The notes beneath the pieces were generated by a model. That model was not told the DNA's origin. It saw nothing but the letters and a program-made list of their open reading frames with translations, and made no database searches. A stretch of 64,000 nucleotides of DNA, taken from contig NC_063264.1 in the NCBI RefSeq assembly GCF_019578655.1, positions 16,542,429 through 16,606,428 of the forward strand, read 5' to 3'. Source of the DNA: Ricinus communis (lineage: Eukaryota; Streptophyta; Magnoliopsida; Malpighiales; Euphorbiaceae). This document shows, piece after piece, positions 11,494-23,548 of the stretch. Both the position numbers and the translations under genes were made by a program. How positions within the stretch are numbered: position 1 is the first letter of the stretch; every line of letters begins with the position of its first letter.

Positions 11494-12372
11494 TAATTTG
11501 CTTTTTTCCCCCATTTTTAGTATTATTTCAATTAAGCTCTCATGTTCTCTTTTTAAAGTTTCATTTGTTTCAGTTTAATACAACAAATTTTGGATCTTTT
11601 TGAACAAATTATTAACCTAAGCTCATATATATATACATGCTAAATAAAATAAGATAAAGATGATAAGATAATCAATAGCGTAACTAGAAATTTTAGTCAA
11701 TTTGACCTAGATTATAAATATATTCTTATAATGACAATTGTTAAATTATCCTAGGCTAAAATTGTATATCTCGAAATTATAGTAAGTTGACGGATTTAAA
11801 GATAAATAATTTTTTTCTCTAAATTACCCTAGACTAACCTACCACCCTTGATGGTAGAAATATATTACTATTGTTTAACATATTAATTCTTTTAATATAT
11901 TTTATTTTTACTCTCAATTTCCAAAAAAAATATTTAAATTTCTCATATTAAATTCAAAGCTGCTATGATCCATCGAGTTTCAACCCATGAGAATTCTGAA
12001 TTTTTGTAGATCAGATCTCATTAATTATGTTCTTACCTTTCTTTGAACAAAATGAATCTATTTTAATATGTAGAAGTCATTAGGCTACAAGTCTAATGTT
12101 GAAGTGTTAATTCAATATAACATAAAAAGCAAATAAATGTTATATCACATCCTATATTGATCAAGAGTTAAAAGAACTTAAGTCTTATAAAATTAAATAC
12201 TACTTCTTCTTTTGAGAATTTTTTTATAATAAATACAAAATTGCAAAAAGATAAAAATAAAAGCATATTATCATATTGGTCTATCATCTATGGGAAATAA
12301 CAATGTTAGATTCTATATAGATCAAAGCAGAATTGAAATTCTGAAAGCTAAAATTTCTCATATTATAACTTG
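11494..12372. other. AT-rich spacer
   Basis: No coding signal seen. It ends where homology to the kinesin tail exon begins. Confidence 0.55.
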
Positions 12373-12477
12373 CTGAGACGTGAAAGAGAGTTTCTAGCAA
12401 AGAGGTTGACTTCACGTTTAAATGAAAATGCTGAGATAGTGGTAAAGCTTGTAGGATTATGTGAGAATTCCATTTGA
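12373..12477 (+). pseudogene. Kinesin KIN-7 (NACK-type) tail exon, copy A
   Basis: An open block of 34 codons and a TGA reads LRREREFLAKRLTSRL... and ends LCENSI. It matches the last exon of the longer kinesin pseudogene at 32689-34124. In the NACK/HINKEL-like KIN-7 kinesins of plants an RREREFLAKRLTSRL-type segment lies in the conserved C-terminal region. Only this exon is present; no motor sequence lies upstream. The frame is clean, but without a gene around it, it is a fragment that marks the left edge of segment copy A. Confidence 0.7.
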
Positions 12478-15400
12478 GCTAAATTTTGCACTGCCAATGA
12501 TAATGTGACTGGATTATGGGGTGGAACCCAATTTCAAACCTTCTACATTTCTGACAATTACATTTTTCATTTGTAAGTATTTCCTATTTCTGTACTTGTA
12601 AATGAATTTTAGAGGTTTTTTCTCCATGCATCATTTATTTATATCTTTACTTTTGCTCAAATTATGGTGTGACCAATGCGCATGGATATGGCAAATATTT
12701 TAATAACAAAAGAATTGATTTATCTTGTTTCCATATGATCTATTATTTCCTCTGTTGATTGGTTGATCTTCCACTTGTGAATTGTAAAATACCAAACAGT
12801 TTTAATTGATGTTTCCTTTTCTCCTTTCCTGTCAAGAATACCAACAATATTAGTAGACTTTACAAATTTCTACAAGTGTGACTGCAATAAAAACTAAGTT
12901 ATACAATACTTTTGTGTCTTTTTTAAGTCCTTTAATTGTCTGCATTCTTTCTTTATCACTTGTATCCATCATAATTAGATAAATTGGCTACTTTCGGGGC
13001 ATTGTAGAAGAAACACTCCTACTTCAGGACCCATACCCACCGGTAATAGTAATAGGCTGTTTCTTTTCCAACATTATGTCTATTTAAACTTATCATCTTT
13101 ACTTCTTTCTTTTTATATTTCTTAATGAGTTCAAATTACATTACTGTATTATAATTGTCTGTAGTCTGAATTGAAACAAACATATGAGTAGTAATTAAGA
13201 GTCCATTAGAATCTAATAAAATTTATTAAAGAAAATATGGCTTATAACTGAAGATAATTAAAATTTCCATTACAATAGTCATTAATATTATAACACTTTA
13301 TTTTGTTGGTTTAGCTTCTTTTGTCGGTGAAAGTATTAAATTTAATAGTTTATTAATTTATTACTGATTGTGCTATAGTTCAAATGTAAGTTTATTTTAT
13401 GTTATTTTCTTTTTCAGTAGTTCTAATATTATTTTATAGTTGTTCTTAATTCGCTTTTAATTTCTTTTATTTTATAATTTATTTGTTTATTTGCATTTTT
13501 ATTTGTTAATGTCCTTTACTAACCTAAATTCTTTCATAATGACAGATTCTACTTATCCGGTTTAGAGATCCTAAGCGATCTTTTTTAGACTTTTAGGATT
13601 AGTTTAGTTAATTAATTAGTTTTTCTTATTTGATTGTTTTGAGGCTTTTAAGCCATGGTTGTAATTAATTTCTCTTAATCGTCTCGATCTCCTTAACCCC
13701 TTTCTGGATTTCTTTTTTCTCCTCCCCCCTTCTATGTATGTTCTTTTTATTGTTTTTAGGTTTTCACCACACATGTCTATAAGGGAATATAAAACTAACT
13801 TAGAATTTATGAGTGATCACCCCACATGCCTAACATAAGATGAACAAAGCTTACCAATGTAAGCTTCGTATGCCTCACAGTTCATTTTTAACATGCTAAG
13901 CTAAAATGAATTCGACACCTAGATTTAGGTAATAAAATTATACTCTAATTTGGTCACCTTGCATGTAAAAGTTTTGAGTGCAACTTATAGGATTAGTTGG
14001 GGGTACCAATTAGGTTAGAATTATTTGCTCACATCACAGTAAATTAGATAAAAAAGTAGAATTGACTAGATTAATGTAATTTGATTAAGCTAGAAAAAGA
14101 TTCATTTACTTTAGTGGAATCTAGGTGACCCTAGGCAGATAGGGATGCCTCTTCAAACCTTCTATGTGATATTGAAGAGGGGAATATTAGGCTCTTCATA
14201 AGGGATACAAAGCTGTGTTCCTTACTCTCTTATTTATGTCGATATTTTTGGGTGGCGACTCCACTTTTTCGATGATAACATGATAATTGTGGTCTTATAG
14301 GTTCCCTAGAGCAAACGATTCATTTTGAAACAAGCCTAGTATGAAGAGCGGTTTCTCAACACAGTGAGGTGGTTTAAAATCACTTGGGGCCTAAGTCTAA
14401 AAACGATTGCACTTACACATTCTTACTACATGGCAAAGGGGATGGAAAATTTTTGAACTAACTAAAAAAATACTCGGTATTAATTGGTAATTCATCTAAT
14501 TAACTACTTTAATACATTTCTAATCTTAATCTAAAAATTCAATCCTACAATCCTATAAGAAAATATACATTCCTACTCCTACTAATTGAATTAATTAATG
14601 ATCACTCTATTTCAAACTCACACAATGATTAATCTTGACCCCGGCATCGAGTGATTTACAACCTCCTCACTGTGTTGAGAAACTGTTCTTCATACTAGGC
14701 CAATTTTAAAAAGAATCGTTCGATCTAGAGATCTAGAATACAATGATCATGTAACCACAGAAAAAATTAGAGTCGCCACCCGAAATGTCAGTACAAATAG
14801 GAGAGCGAGGATGATGACTTAGTTCATATGCCTATTCTTCGCTAAAAGAAAGCAGAGTTCTTTGAAGCCTTTTCATATTAGAAATGGATCTAATCAAACT
14901 AGGAGTTTCTTCCTGTCATTCCAGAACCGAGTAGGCCTTTGTTGATCAAGATTAACTAAGACTTAACCTTCATGTTAAAAATGAACTCGAAGGTGTAATA
15001 GTTGATCAATAAGCGTGTCAACCAGTCATTCCACAAAAAACCAAGAGAAAATTGAAAATAAACCAAGGACCAACACCTATTTCTTTTAATCTCTCAGAGA
15101 GTCAAACAAGATAATAGAAATATTTTAGTTTCTTTTCTAAACTAAAAACTCGTTCTCTAACTTCTAAATTTTTTTGAGATGACTCTTCATCATCAACCCA
15201 GATACGTTATAAAAGGAAAAAAGAGTATACCAACTAGAATTTTCTTCGAGTGGAACATCTGCAAATTAGGAGGTTGAAGGGTCTTCTCTGAACACTGAAG
15301 ATTCTTCATTCTCTAAATAATTGCACCACCACCACCCACTCAAAGACTTTAGAACTACAATTCTAAACAGGAAAAAGGAACTAAAAAAGGCACTCTTGAA

Positions 15401-15720
15401 CAAAGAACCTAAAAGACAAAAACTAAATATGCATTCCACTTATAAAAGAGAGACGAGAGAGAGAGTAAATGTATTTCATGCTCTCGGAGTTTAGTAAATG
15501 TATTTCAGCTTTTTAAATATTAAGATCCATTGAGCCAAGAAATTAATCTTAGAGTGATTTAGACCCGGCAAACAAATTCAAGGGGCAAATTGCTACTTAA
15601 ACCGTATAAGAATCAAAGTCAGCTACCTCTTTTAATTAAATCCTTTAACTGGTTTGACTTACAAGAAGAAGAGACGAAAAGAGATACTTCCTCCATCATA
15701 CTAACTAATAGATTAGTTCT
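12478..15720. repeat. Segmental repeat, 3' tail, copy A
   Basis: Non-coding sequence that recurs with high similarity at 35645-39760 (copy B) and 46891-49378 (copy C). Shared landmarks include 'cttatccggtttagagatcc' (13550, 36657, 48030) and the fold-back at about 14215-14820. Copy A keeps 15500-15720, which is shared with copy C but absent from B. No convincing gene in it. Confidence 0.85.
14215..14820. repeat. Fold-back (inverted repeat) inside the segmental tail
   Basis: The arm at about 14225-14400 (GGTGGCGACTCC...CCTAGTATGAAGAGCG) pairs with the reverse complement of about 14650-14815 (GAGTCGCCACCCGAA, CTTCATACTAGGCC). The loop is about 250 bases. The GGTGGCGACTCC core resembles the tRNA-Arg-type primer-binding region of Tat/Ogre gypsy elements, so the arms may be old LTR-edge sequence. 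That link is tentative. Related fold-backs are seen near 37340-37860 and 38470-38960; copy C keeps only the left arm (48720-48880). Confidence 0.6.
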
Positions 15721-18700
15721 AATTATACAATAATTTCTAATCTTAAAAAATAATATGTTAATTATATTTTTAAAATTAATTTTACATTTAATTGATAAAT
15801 TGAGAAATGAAAATTTTAATAAATATATATATTTTTAACACATAAATATTATACTAATATATAATTTTTATATTTATTCTATATTTAATATATAGACAAC
15901 TGAAAATCGAATTAAATTTCTGTTAGGTTTGGCTTTTCGGTTCAAATAGGATAGTGCATATCCCTAGTAATTACCCTCTTTCTTATCTTTACAAATTTTA
16001 TAAAGTGCTAATAAATCTGATTGCTTGGTTTTGGGATTTATGCTTGGTTCATCTTAATTCTTTTTTCTTGTCTTCGTTGGTGAATGTAATTATCCATGTT
16101 TTCTTTGTAACTTGATTAAATGGTAATGAATTTAATTGCTTGGTTTGATTTTTTATCTTTTAGAAGTTAATGCCTTTAGTGATTGGTGATCTGAGTTCCT
16201 TTTATCACAAAAGGACTCCCAATTGGTTTTAATATGCTCGAAAAATTCTTTGATCCATTCCTTCTACTACTATTGAAGAGATTAACTTCCTTCTTTTTAT
16301 TTTGTTAATAGTTTCCTTAATTATATATATATTCTTGCTGATAATGTAAAATAGTTGCAATAAGAAAAAAAGAGAAGTGTACGTGTTATTTAAGAGTTTA
16401 AAAACCGAGAAGGTAAGGATAATATAAAATGAAAGAATGGGAGGAGGAGACTAAGAGAAAAATTTGGTCATTTTTCTAAACACTAAGACCTAAACTTTAT
16501 GTGTCTTTTTTCTTTTTTGCTTTGTTGTTACTATTTTAGTTTTAGTTATTATAATGGTAGTAGACACTCATTATCTACTTATAATATACTCAAAAAATAC
16601 TATATACTTTTAACTACATTTTCTATTGTAATTCTAGTATTATTCTTATGTTTGCTTATATAGCTTAGCCAATTCTAATTATTGGTTAAAAATTAGAGCA
16701 AAAAGTTCAGTTTTTTTTCTTCTCTATTCATGTGATATGATTATATTAGATCATGTTAATCATGCATAGGAAAAATAAAATTTTGGATTCTAAAGAAGCA
16801 AAACGTACATCTTATTAGATTTTTTTATTAAATCTTTTGTTAGTTTCTTTTTACTTTTACTAGTTTTACATATGTACGGTTTTTTTTTTATGGGAAAAAA
16901 TCAGGTTGTGTAACTTTTTTTTTTAAACAAAACCTTATTAAGATCGTAAGAGGCTTAAGATCATGTTGTTCTCTTATGCAAAAATTCAAGGAAGATGAAG
17001 ATTTTTGATAGTGAGTATAAATCATGTAGCAAGCTTAACGAAATGGATAAAACAAAAAAGATTTGGAGGAGAACTTGATGTGATTGTCATGTGGTTTTTT
17101 TATTGACACTGATGAACAAGTAGTTCTATGATATTATTAATAGGTATAATGATAGGACTATTCACTTTAATACTAAGTAAGTATTATTTTTTCATAGATG
17201 TGTTTTCAGTTGTAAATTTTATTTATTTGGATTTGTTATGAATGAATTATTATTGCTTCAGTTTAAATGTATAAGTGTTAGTCTTTTGCCATCAAAGGAA
17301 TTTTGTATACTCACATATACTTATAATATACTTTAACGATACCCTTTGTATACTCGAAATAAACTTAGTGTAAACTATATACTCATAATATACTTAGATT
17401 ACATCAAAATTTACATACCTCGTATTTTTTTTTCAATATCTATCGTGGTGAAGAAAAGTAAGAATTATGTCTATATAAATTCTTAAAGAAATATAAAAGA
17501 TGGTTTTAAAATTTGAATGGAGAAGAATCAGTAACATTTAGAGTATCACATGCCTGAAATAAACTCATTATATACTTACTATACATTTTTTACTGTATTT
17601 ATATAGGTCAATAATACTAATAGTAAAAAAGTCTGATTCTTTCAACACATGCATTTTGTCAAATATCTAAAATACAATATTTGATTCAATAAAAAACTAA
17701 TTACATTTCCCTAATTTAATATTTTATTTGGTAATTTTGAAATAAATATAATGAGAAAAATTTAGTAAGAATCATAGTATCATATATCTGAAATATACTA
17801 TCTGCATACTTAGTATATACTGTTTTCTATAAATCTTAAAGTTTTATTGGCAAAATTGATTACACATCTTAAGAGATAGCATATGACTCATAAATAAAAT
17901 AAAAAATAGAAAAAAAATTTATTCTTAATTTTCTAATTCGTTTAATATTTTTCTAGAATAAAAATAATTTAGCAAAAGTTTAAGCTAATTAATTTATATT
18001 TTCTAACAAAGCTTATTCAATAAATAATAAATATTATTATTATTGTCTTTCATTGTCTGTCTCATTTCTTGTAGCTTTATATACTAAAAACATGACAAAT
18101 AAAGAGAGTAATAAAAAGAAAAGCTCTTCAATACCTTAAAAAAAATGAAAGAAAGTTCACTAACAGCCAAAAAGGAAAATAGTAATTATCCCAAACTTTA
18201 ACCCTATATTAAACCCCATGCTCATTTCTTGCATTTTCACACAGCAACCAAGAATGTGACATAATGATATCTATAAGAGCAAATAAAAGGAAAGATCACC
18301 AAAAACTAAAAAAGAAAAAAGAAAAGAAAAACTCACCAAAATATTGACACCGTAAAAGATAATAGTTATTATCCCAAACTTTAACCCACTGTTACTTGAA
18401 AGAAACATGTTAAATCACTCTTTCTTTCTTGTGCTCTAGCTATCTCTTTCTCTTCCTCAATATCTACTGTATGGAGCTTGATAGAAAGTTGAGGAAGAAT
18501 TTCCTTAACTTTCAAGTCTTCTTTTAAAGATCTATAAAAATTCATCAGATCTTTAAGAACGTTGATTGAATAAAATTCAGCGAGTAAATAAAATGTTGGT
18601 CTCAATAGTTGAAGAAGATGATGTAGTTGGCCACATTGTGTAAAGAAGGTAATAATAGAAAAGAAACGAATAGTTTGGCGTGAATTAGAAGAATGCAAAA

Positions 18701-19261
18701 GAGAGATTACTGTAAAGAAGGTAATAATGAGTATGAAATGTAACAAGGTAGCATTAGAAGATGGAGACAGTTTGGAGAAAGCTAAGAACACGCGTCTTTT
18801 TATAGATTAAGTGTATAAAAGTTAATTTCTTATTTTTAGAGTAATTTTGTAAGATTTTGAAGATAGAAGTAAAGAATTTAATTAGGTTAGTTTTTTTTAG
18901 GTATTTGTATAAGATTTTTTTTTTTGAATAAGCTTCTTGTATAGTTGTCCAGGACACATGCATTCCATCTTATAGATTTGGGTTACTGCTAATCAGCCTA
19001 CTCCAAAAATTCAGCCCACGTAATCGCAACATGAATAGGAATGTCATTGGTGATTATCATAAGATAGTAGGATTAATGATTTATACCATGTTGAGATTTA
19101 GATAAATTTACAAGTCTAATTTTACTTTTTTAAAAATAAATTAATACTCTTTTTATGTTTGATTTTGTTAACTGTTAACCCTTTTTGTCATATTTATTTT
19201 TGCTAGTCAACTAGGCAAAAAAGCTTAATTGATAAAATAAAAGTTTAATTTAGTTTTTTTA
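15721..19261. other. AT-rich spacer with degenerate ATATACTTA-type repeats
   Basis: No recognised gene. Around 16570-16620 and 17300-17830, variants of 'ctcataatatactta' and 'tatactgttttctat' recur loosely. A minus-strand open stretch at 18381-18791 is discussed under rejected items. Confidence 0.5.
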
Positions 19262-20150
19262 ATTTAGTGATAATTACTATTTGCCCCCTGTGTATTTTCA
19301 TATTATACTAATTACCCCATAATGTTTAGATAATATATTTTTTATCCCTTTACTTTATAATTTTATACTAAAAACTCATTCCGTCATAATTTTTGTTAAA
19401 TAATGGATTAAATACTATTTACCTTTTGTAGTTTGGCCTAATATATGAGTCGGCCCCTGCATTTTTTCTATTACATTAAAATTCTTTTAAGTTTTAATAA
19501 AACTAACTACTACTCCCTTTTGTGTTAGTCGAATGATTAAACTGGTAATTTAAGATTACAATTTGATCCTTAAACTTATTATCAAATATCAAACTCGTCC
19601 AAAAGTAATTTCATTTTCATTGTCTAAATTTTATACAAAAATCAGTTTTAGCATCTATATAAAAAGTTAACGAGTGTTGTTTAATTACTCTAATTTTTAG
19701 CATAATTAAATTCTAGTAAAATCTAAATATCTTAAAAGTACTTATATAAATCAAAATATTGAAAATTCATGTAATTTAACTTTAAATTATTAAAATAAAA
19801 TAGATATTACTCTTATTACTGGTTATAGTAGAATTTTAACTTTAATAAGAAGTTTGATGATCAAATTATAATGTTTTATCGATTTAGTTCCTTTATTGCA
19901 TTGACTTTCAAAATGCAAGGGGATTTTAGTGCAATAAATAGAATATAGGAGGTAATTTGTATATTAAACAAACAATCATGGGGCAAATAGTATAAAGCCA
20001 AACCTAATTAATAATTTTCTAACATAAATTTTAATTTTTAGTATAAAATTACAAAATTGAATGATAAAAAATATATTTTTGAAATATTATGAGGTAACTA
20101 GTATAATATGGAAAAACACAGGGGGCAAATAGTAATTACTCCTTTACTTT
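19262..20150. mobile_element. Non-autonomous TIR transposon
   Basis: A left terminal repeat at about 19268-19395 (ATAATTACTATTTGCCCCCT) is matched in reverse complement by 20012-20143 (AGGGGGCAAATAGTAATTAC) over roughly 125 bases. A second inverted pair lies inside it: 19400-19480, with CGGCCCCTGCATTTT, against about 19895-20000, with AAATGCAAGGGG. That suggests nested elements or long imperfect TIRs. There is no transposase frame inside. Superfamily not determined. Confidence 0.7.
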
Positions 20151-20665
20151 ATTATAAGTTTAATTTGATCTAATAAAAAGTTCTATTTAGCCACTAAATT
20201 TATTAGAAAGTATCAAATTCGTTTGAAATATATAAATTAATATTTTTTAATTATTCTAATCTCTTAATATGATTTTTTAAAAACTTTTATTTTAAATTAT
20301 AATTAAGAATTATATTTCCAACCTATTTAGATTTGGAAAAAGGTGCATTTTCTGCCTTAACGTTAGGTGTGAAGAGTGTATTAACCTTTAAACTATTTTT
20401 AGGTGCAAATAAACCTTTAAAGTGTCCAAAAAATTGTAATTTAAAACACAGTTAAATTTTGTTGGTGTGGCAATTATCTTTATCATAACAAAAAATGGAC
20501 TTATCACAACTGATGTAACAATATCTATTAATACACTATAAAATAAAATAAATAATCTTAATTAAAAATAAAAAAGCTAAATATATATTTACATTCATGA
20601 ACTTGTATCAATTAGTTAATTTAACACTTTAACTTTCGATTTAACCTAATAGACACTTTAACTTT
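20151..20665. other. AT-rich spacer with MITE remnants
   Basis: No gene. The stretch at 20577-20660 repeats the left end of the MITE at 21330-21680 ('aatttaacactttaactttcga' in variants). Confidence 0.5.
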
Positions 20666-22329
20666 CGATGTGCAATCCGATTCATTCATGTACCCCGTAC
20701 CTTAGAGTGTTGTCATCCTATAAGCCTGCCATAAGCTGCTCCTTATCCAAGCATCCAATCCTCGCCCTGGCGTCCACTTTCGCCCTCATCGGATCGCTTC
20801 TCTAGGCCAAGCTGTCACATATCTTATTCACAAAAAAAAATACTATATGCCTATAAATGAAAGTGCGTCAAATCATAAAGTACGTATTTATACTTTCCCT
20901 TAATTATTATAGCCACTATTTTTGTGTGTTGTTAAAACCAATTAAAAAAAGTCACACAAGAGCAGCAAAAGTACGAAAAATAACTCCCACAAATAAAAAG
21001 AACTAGTCTAAATTAGAGAAAAAACAGTTGTCTATGCATCCAAATAAAAGGATCTAATAATAATCAATCTTTAACAGTAATAATAACAATAAAGAGTGTT
21101 TTATGCTAAAAAATAAGTAGAGTTGTATATATACTTCTTAATGATATATAATTTTAATGGCTTTAAAAACTACATGAGTATCCAAATGGGCCATACCTAT
21201 AGCTGTTTAGGTTATGCATTACACCCTATATGTTTGGGGTATTGCTAATCAGCCTGCTCCAAAAACTCGGTCCAAGTAATCGTAACATGAATAGGAATAT
21301 CATTGGTGATTATCATAAAATAGCTATAAAAAGATATTTACGTCCCTAAACTTGTATTGATTAGTCAATTTAACACTTTAACTTTCGATTTAATCTAACA
21401 TACACATGAATTTTACTTTTTTTGGTAATATCTAAACACCTTTAACTTTCAATTTGACCTAACATATATATACATGAACTTTATTTTGGTAATATTTGCC
21501 TTTAATGCAGTATACGTGGAGGTATTTAATAAAAATACATGTCAAAAAGTGTTAAAGTACCACAAAAAGAGCAAGTTCGAGTGTCTATTAGCTTTTAAAT
21601 TAAAAGTTAGAGTGTTTTTAATTGATTAAATGACCAAAGTTCAAGGTATAAATATGCATTTGGCCGAAATAAAATAAAAATAATATGCATAATACATTAA
21701 ATAGTAAGAAATAATTTTTATTAAAATAAATTAAAAAAATACAATTACTTTTTCTAGCCTTACCGAACCTCCACCATCATTGGCCATTGTTACCACTACC
21801 AATTACCACCACCATCGCGGATCTAATAAAGAAACTTAGTTTAAGGTCATTCATATTCATTGATCTCAATAGAGAGCCTCATGAAACACTAATCTAACTA
21901 ATGAGAACAGTTGATCACCTATTTATCTGATATAAATTAGTTTAAGGCCATTTATGTAATAGGACTAGTACTCATATTCAATTTTCTTGTTTTCTAAACT
22001 TTGATTTGCAATTCTTTAGTGCTTTTTTCTTCGTTACTTTCTACTATAATTGCAGTAAAAAGATTATCAAGAACTCATCCTCCCAAAACCTACTAGCTTG
22101 AATTTAAACGATGAAACACAAAGTACAAAAAGAAAATTTCTTTGTTGTTTTGGGTCATATGTGACCCTTTATGACCACTTATTATAAGCTCTCTTAACAT
22201 GGATGTATAAAGAAGTATAACTGCTTTTTGAGAGGTGGTCATTTCTTCCTTGCTTCTCTCTTTTCCACCATAGAAAAATCAAGATTTTGGTTTCTCTTGA
22301 GCTCTCTTTTATGTACAAGTCAAACATGA
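20666..22329. repeat. Segmental repeat, 5' head, copy P
   Basis: Collinear with 40977-42603, from 'ttcattcatgtaccccgtac' through to 'gtacaagtcaaacatga'. It starts with TRIM internal sequence (about 20670-20820). The homology continues at 29281 after the inserted CRM-like element. Confidence 0.85.
21330..21680. repeat. Short MITE-like inverted-repeat element
   Basis: The left end 'tttaacactttaactttcga' and the right end, read in reverse complement ('aaaacactctaacttttaat'), are similar; the body is about 340 bases. The same element is at 41615-41950 in the other segment copy, and its left arm alone recurs at 20577-20660. Confidence 0.5.
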
Positions 22330-23219
22330 TGATACGAACTCGAACCGGATACGTTCAAACACCAAGATAAGTAATGGTGAGAAAATCAAACTGATAAACG
22401 CTCTCCCTATTTAAGAGGAAGCACCCTTACCAATAAGTTCGAATTTGTCGCCCCAAGATCTAACTTGAAAGTTTGCAATTGATTATGGAACTAACAAACT
22501 TAGCAATAGAACTACTAAGCCCTTTAGTTATAAATAGATGAAGAATGTTCAAACAACTCAAGAAACTAATAAAAAGTTAATTGATTGATCAAACATGTAG
22601 ATGTGAAACTAAATCAAACAAGTTAATTTAATCTCAAGAAATTCAATAAGGAACACCTTAAGGAATAAGAGTTAACAACTCAAATTAAACTTCATTCAGA
22701 AATGTATATTGATCTTATGTCCTTTAGCCGAAATACATAGCTCTATTTATAGAGTTTTGAAATGATTCTAACCCTAAAAAGGACTAAGAGATAAGCAATA
22801 AAGAATCAAACCCTAAAAGACTTCTAATGTGCGGCCTCCTTCTCTAAGCATAAGTGGTGGCTGCCCTAGGGTTAGTGAGACCTCCAATGCTTCTAGAAAT
22901 CCTAATGTGCGGCCCAATGCTTAAGGTGCGGCCCAATGCTTCTAGAAACCCTAGGAAAGCCTGTTGACTTTGATCCCTGATCTTTGACCTTGACCTTGTT
23001 CCATGACCAGAAGTTTAAGCTTCATTAATAGCAATTAATGTCACTATCTTCAAGGCGTTGTTATCTTCATTAAAAGCACCATCATTAGCCATCTTCAAAA
23101 CATGCTCCAAGTAAGAATTTAAGGCTTGCTTGAACCTTTTACTCCTTGCTCGTGTCATCGGTCCTCCATAGGCTAGTGGATCCATGCTAGTTGACTTAGA
23201 TGCATCTTTGGTTGCATCA
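22330..23219 (-). repeat. 3' LTR of element 2
   Basis: An 890-bp direct repeat of 28390-29280. Read on the minus strand it begins TGATGCAACC and ends GTATCA. Its first 205 bases encode the end of pol. Further in, three copies of CCAATGCTT (22883, 22914, 22932 on the plus strand) form a short U3 repeat cluster, followed by a TATA-like CTATAAATAGAGC near 22734-22750. Confidence 0.95.
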
Positions 23220-23548
23220 TTCCCCCCCTCTTTGAAAGGATTCGACCTCGAATCAACGCCTTCATCAAAATCAAAAGGAGACAAATCAGCAACATTAAAA
23301 GTAGCACTAACATTATACTCACCGGGTAAGTCAACTTTGTATGCATTATCGTTGATGCGCTCTATTACTTCAAATGGACCATCACCACGTGGCATCAACT
23401 TTGATTTTCTTTGATTGGGAAACCTTTCCTTCCTGAAGTGCACCCAAACCCAATCACCAACTTCAAATACCATCCTTTTCGCGGCCCTTATTGCGTTGTT
23501 TGGTGATTTGTTCATTGCGTCTTTCCAAATTTGCACGTACTTGCTCAT
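23015..23548 (-). CDS. Element 2 integrase C-terminus and tail, overlapping the 3' LTR
   Basis: The frame carries the GPF/Y-type integrase module ([20 protein letters not shown]), then FNVADLSPF, then a tail with [18 protein letters not shown], ending at TGA 23015-23017... read as INEA-stop. The last 68 codons lie inside the 3' LTR. The polypurine tract itself codes for K-E-G-G just before the LTR edge. In plant CRM elements a C-terminal targeting motif after integrase is known to extend into the 3' LTR, and this tail sits in the same place. I cannot show that it directs centromeric insertion. Continuity with the upstream integrase is broken by a frameshift near 23480-23540, so this is the tail of a pseudogene rather than a free gene; the first ATG is arbitrary. 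Confidence 0.75.
   Translation of the reverse strand: MSKYVQIWKDAMNKSPNNAIRAAKRMVFEVGDWVWVHFRKERFPNQRKSKLMPRGDGPFEVIERINDNAYKVDLPGEYNVSATFNVADLSPFDFDEGVDSRSNPFKEGGNDATKDASKSTSMDPLAYGGPMTRARSKRFKQALNSYLEHVLKMANDGAFNEDNNALKIVTLIAINEA
23220..23235 (-). other. Polypurine tract of element 2
   Basis: AAAGAGGGGGGGAA on the minus strand, ending at the 3' LTR. It would prime plus-strand synthesis, and it is read through as codons for Lys-Glu-Gly-Gly. Confidence 0.85.

Noticed and set aside
18381..18791. Minus-strand open stretch of 136 codons
   Set aside because: No recognised domain, and the underlying DNA contains a short internal duplication ('tgtaaagaaggtaataat' twice). It lies in AT-rich spacer and has no homologue elsewhere in the window. 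It may be a gene fragment, but I cannot support it.
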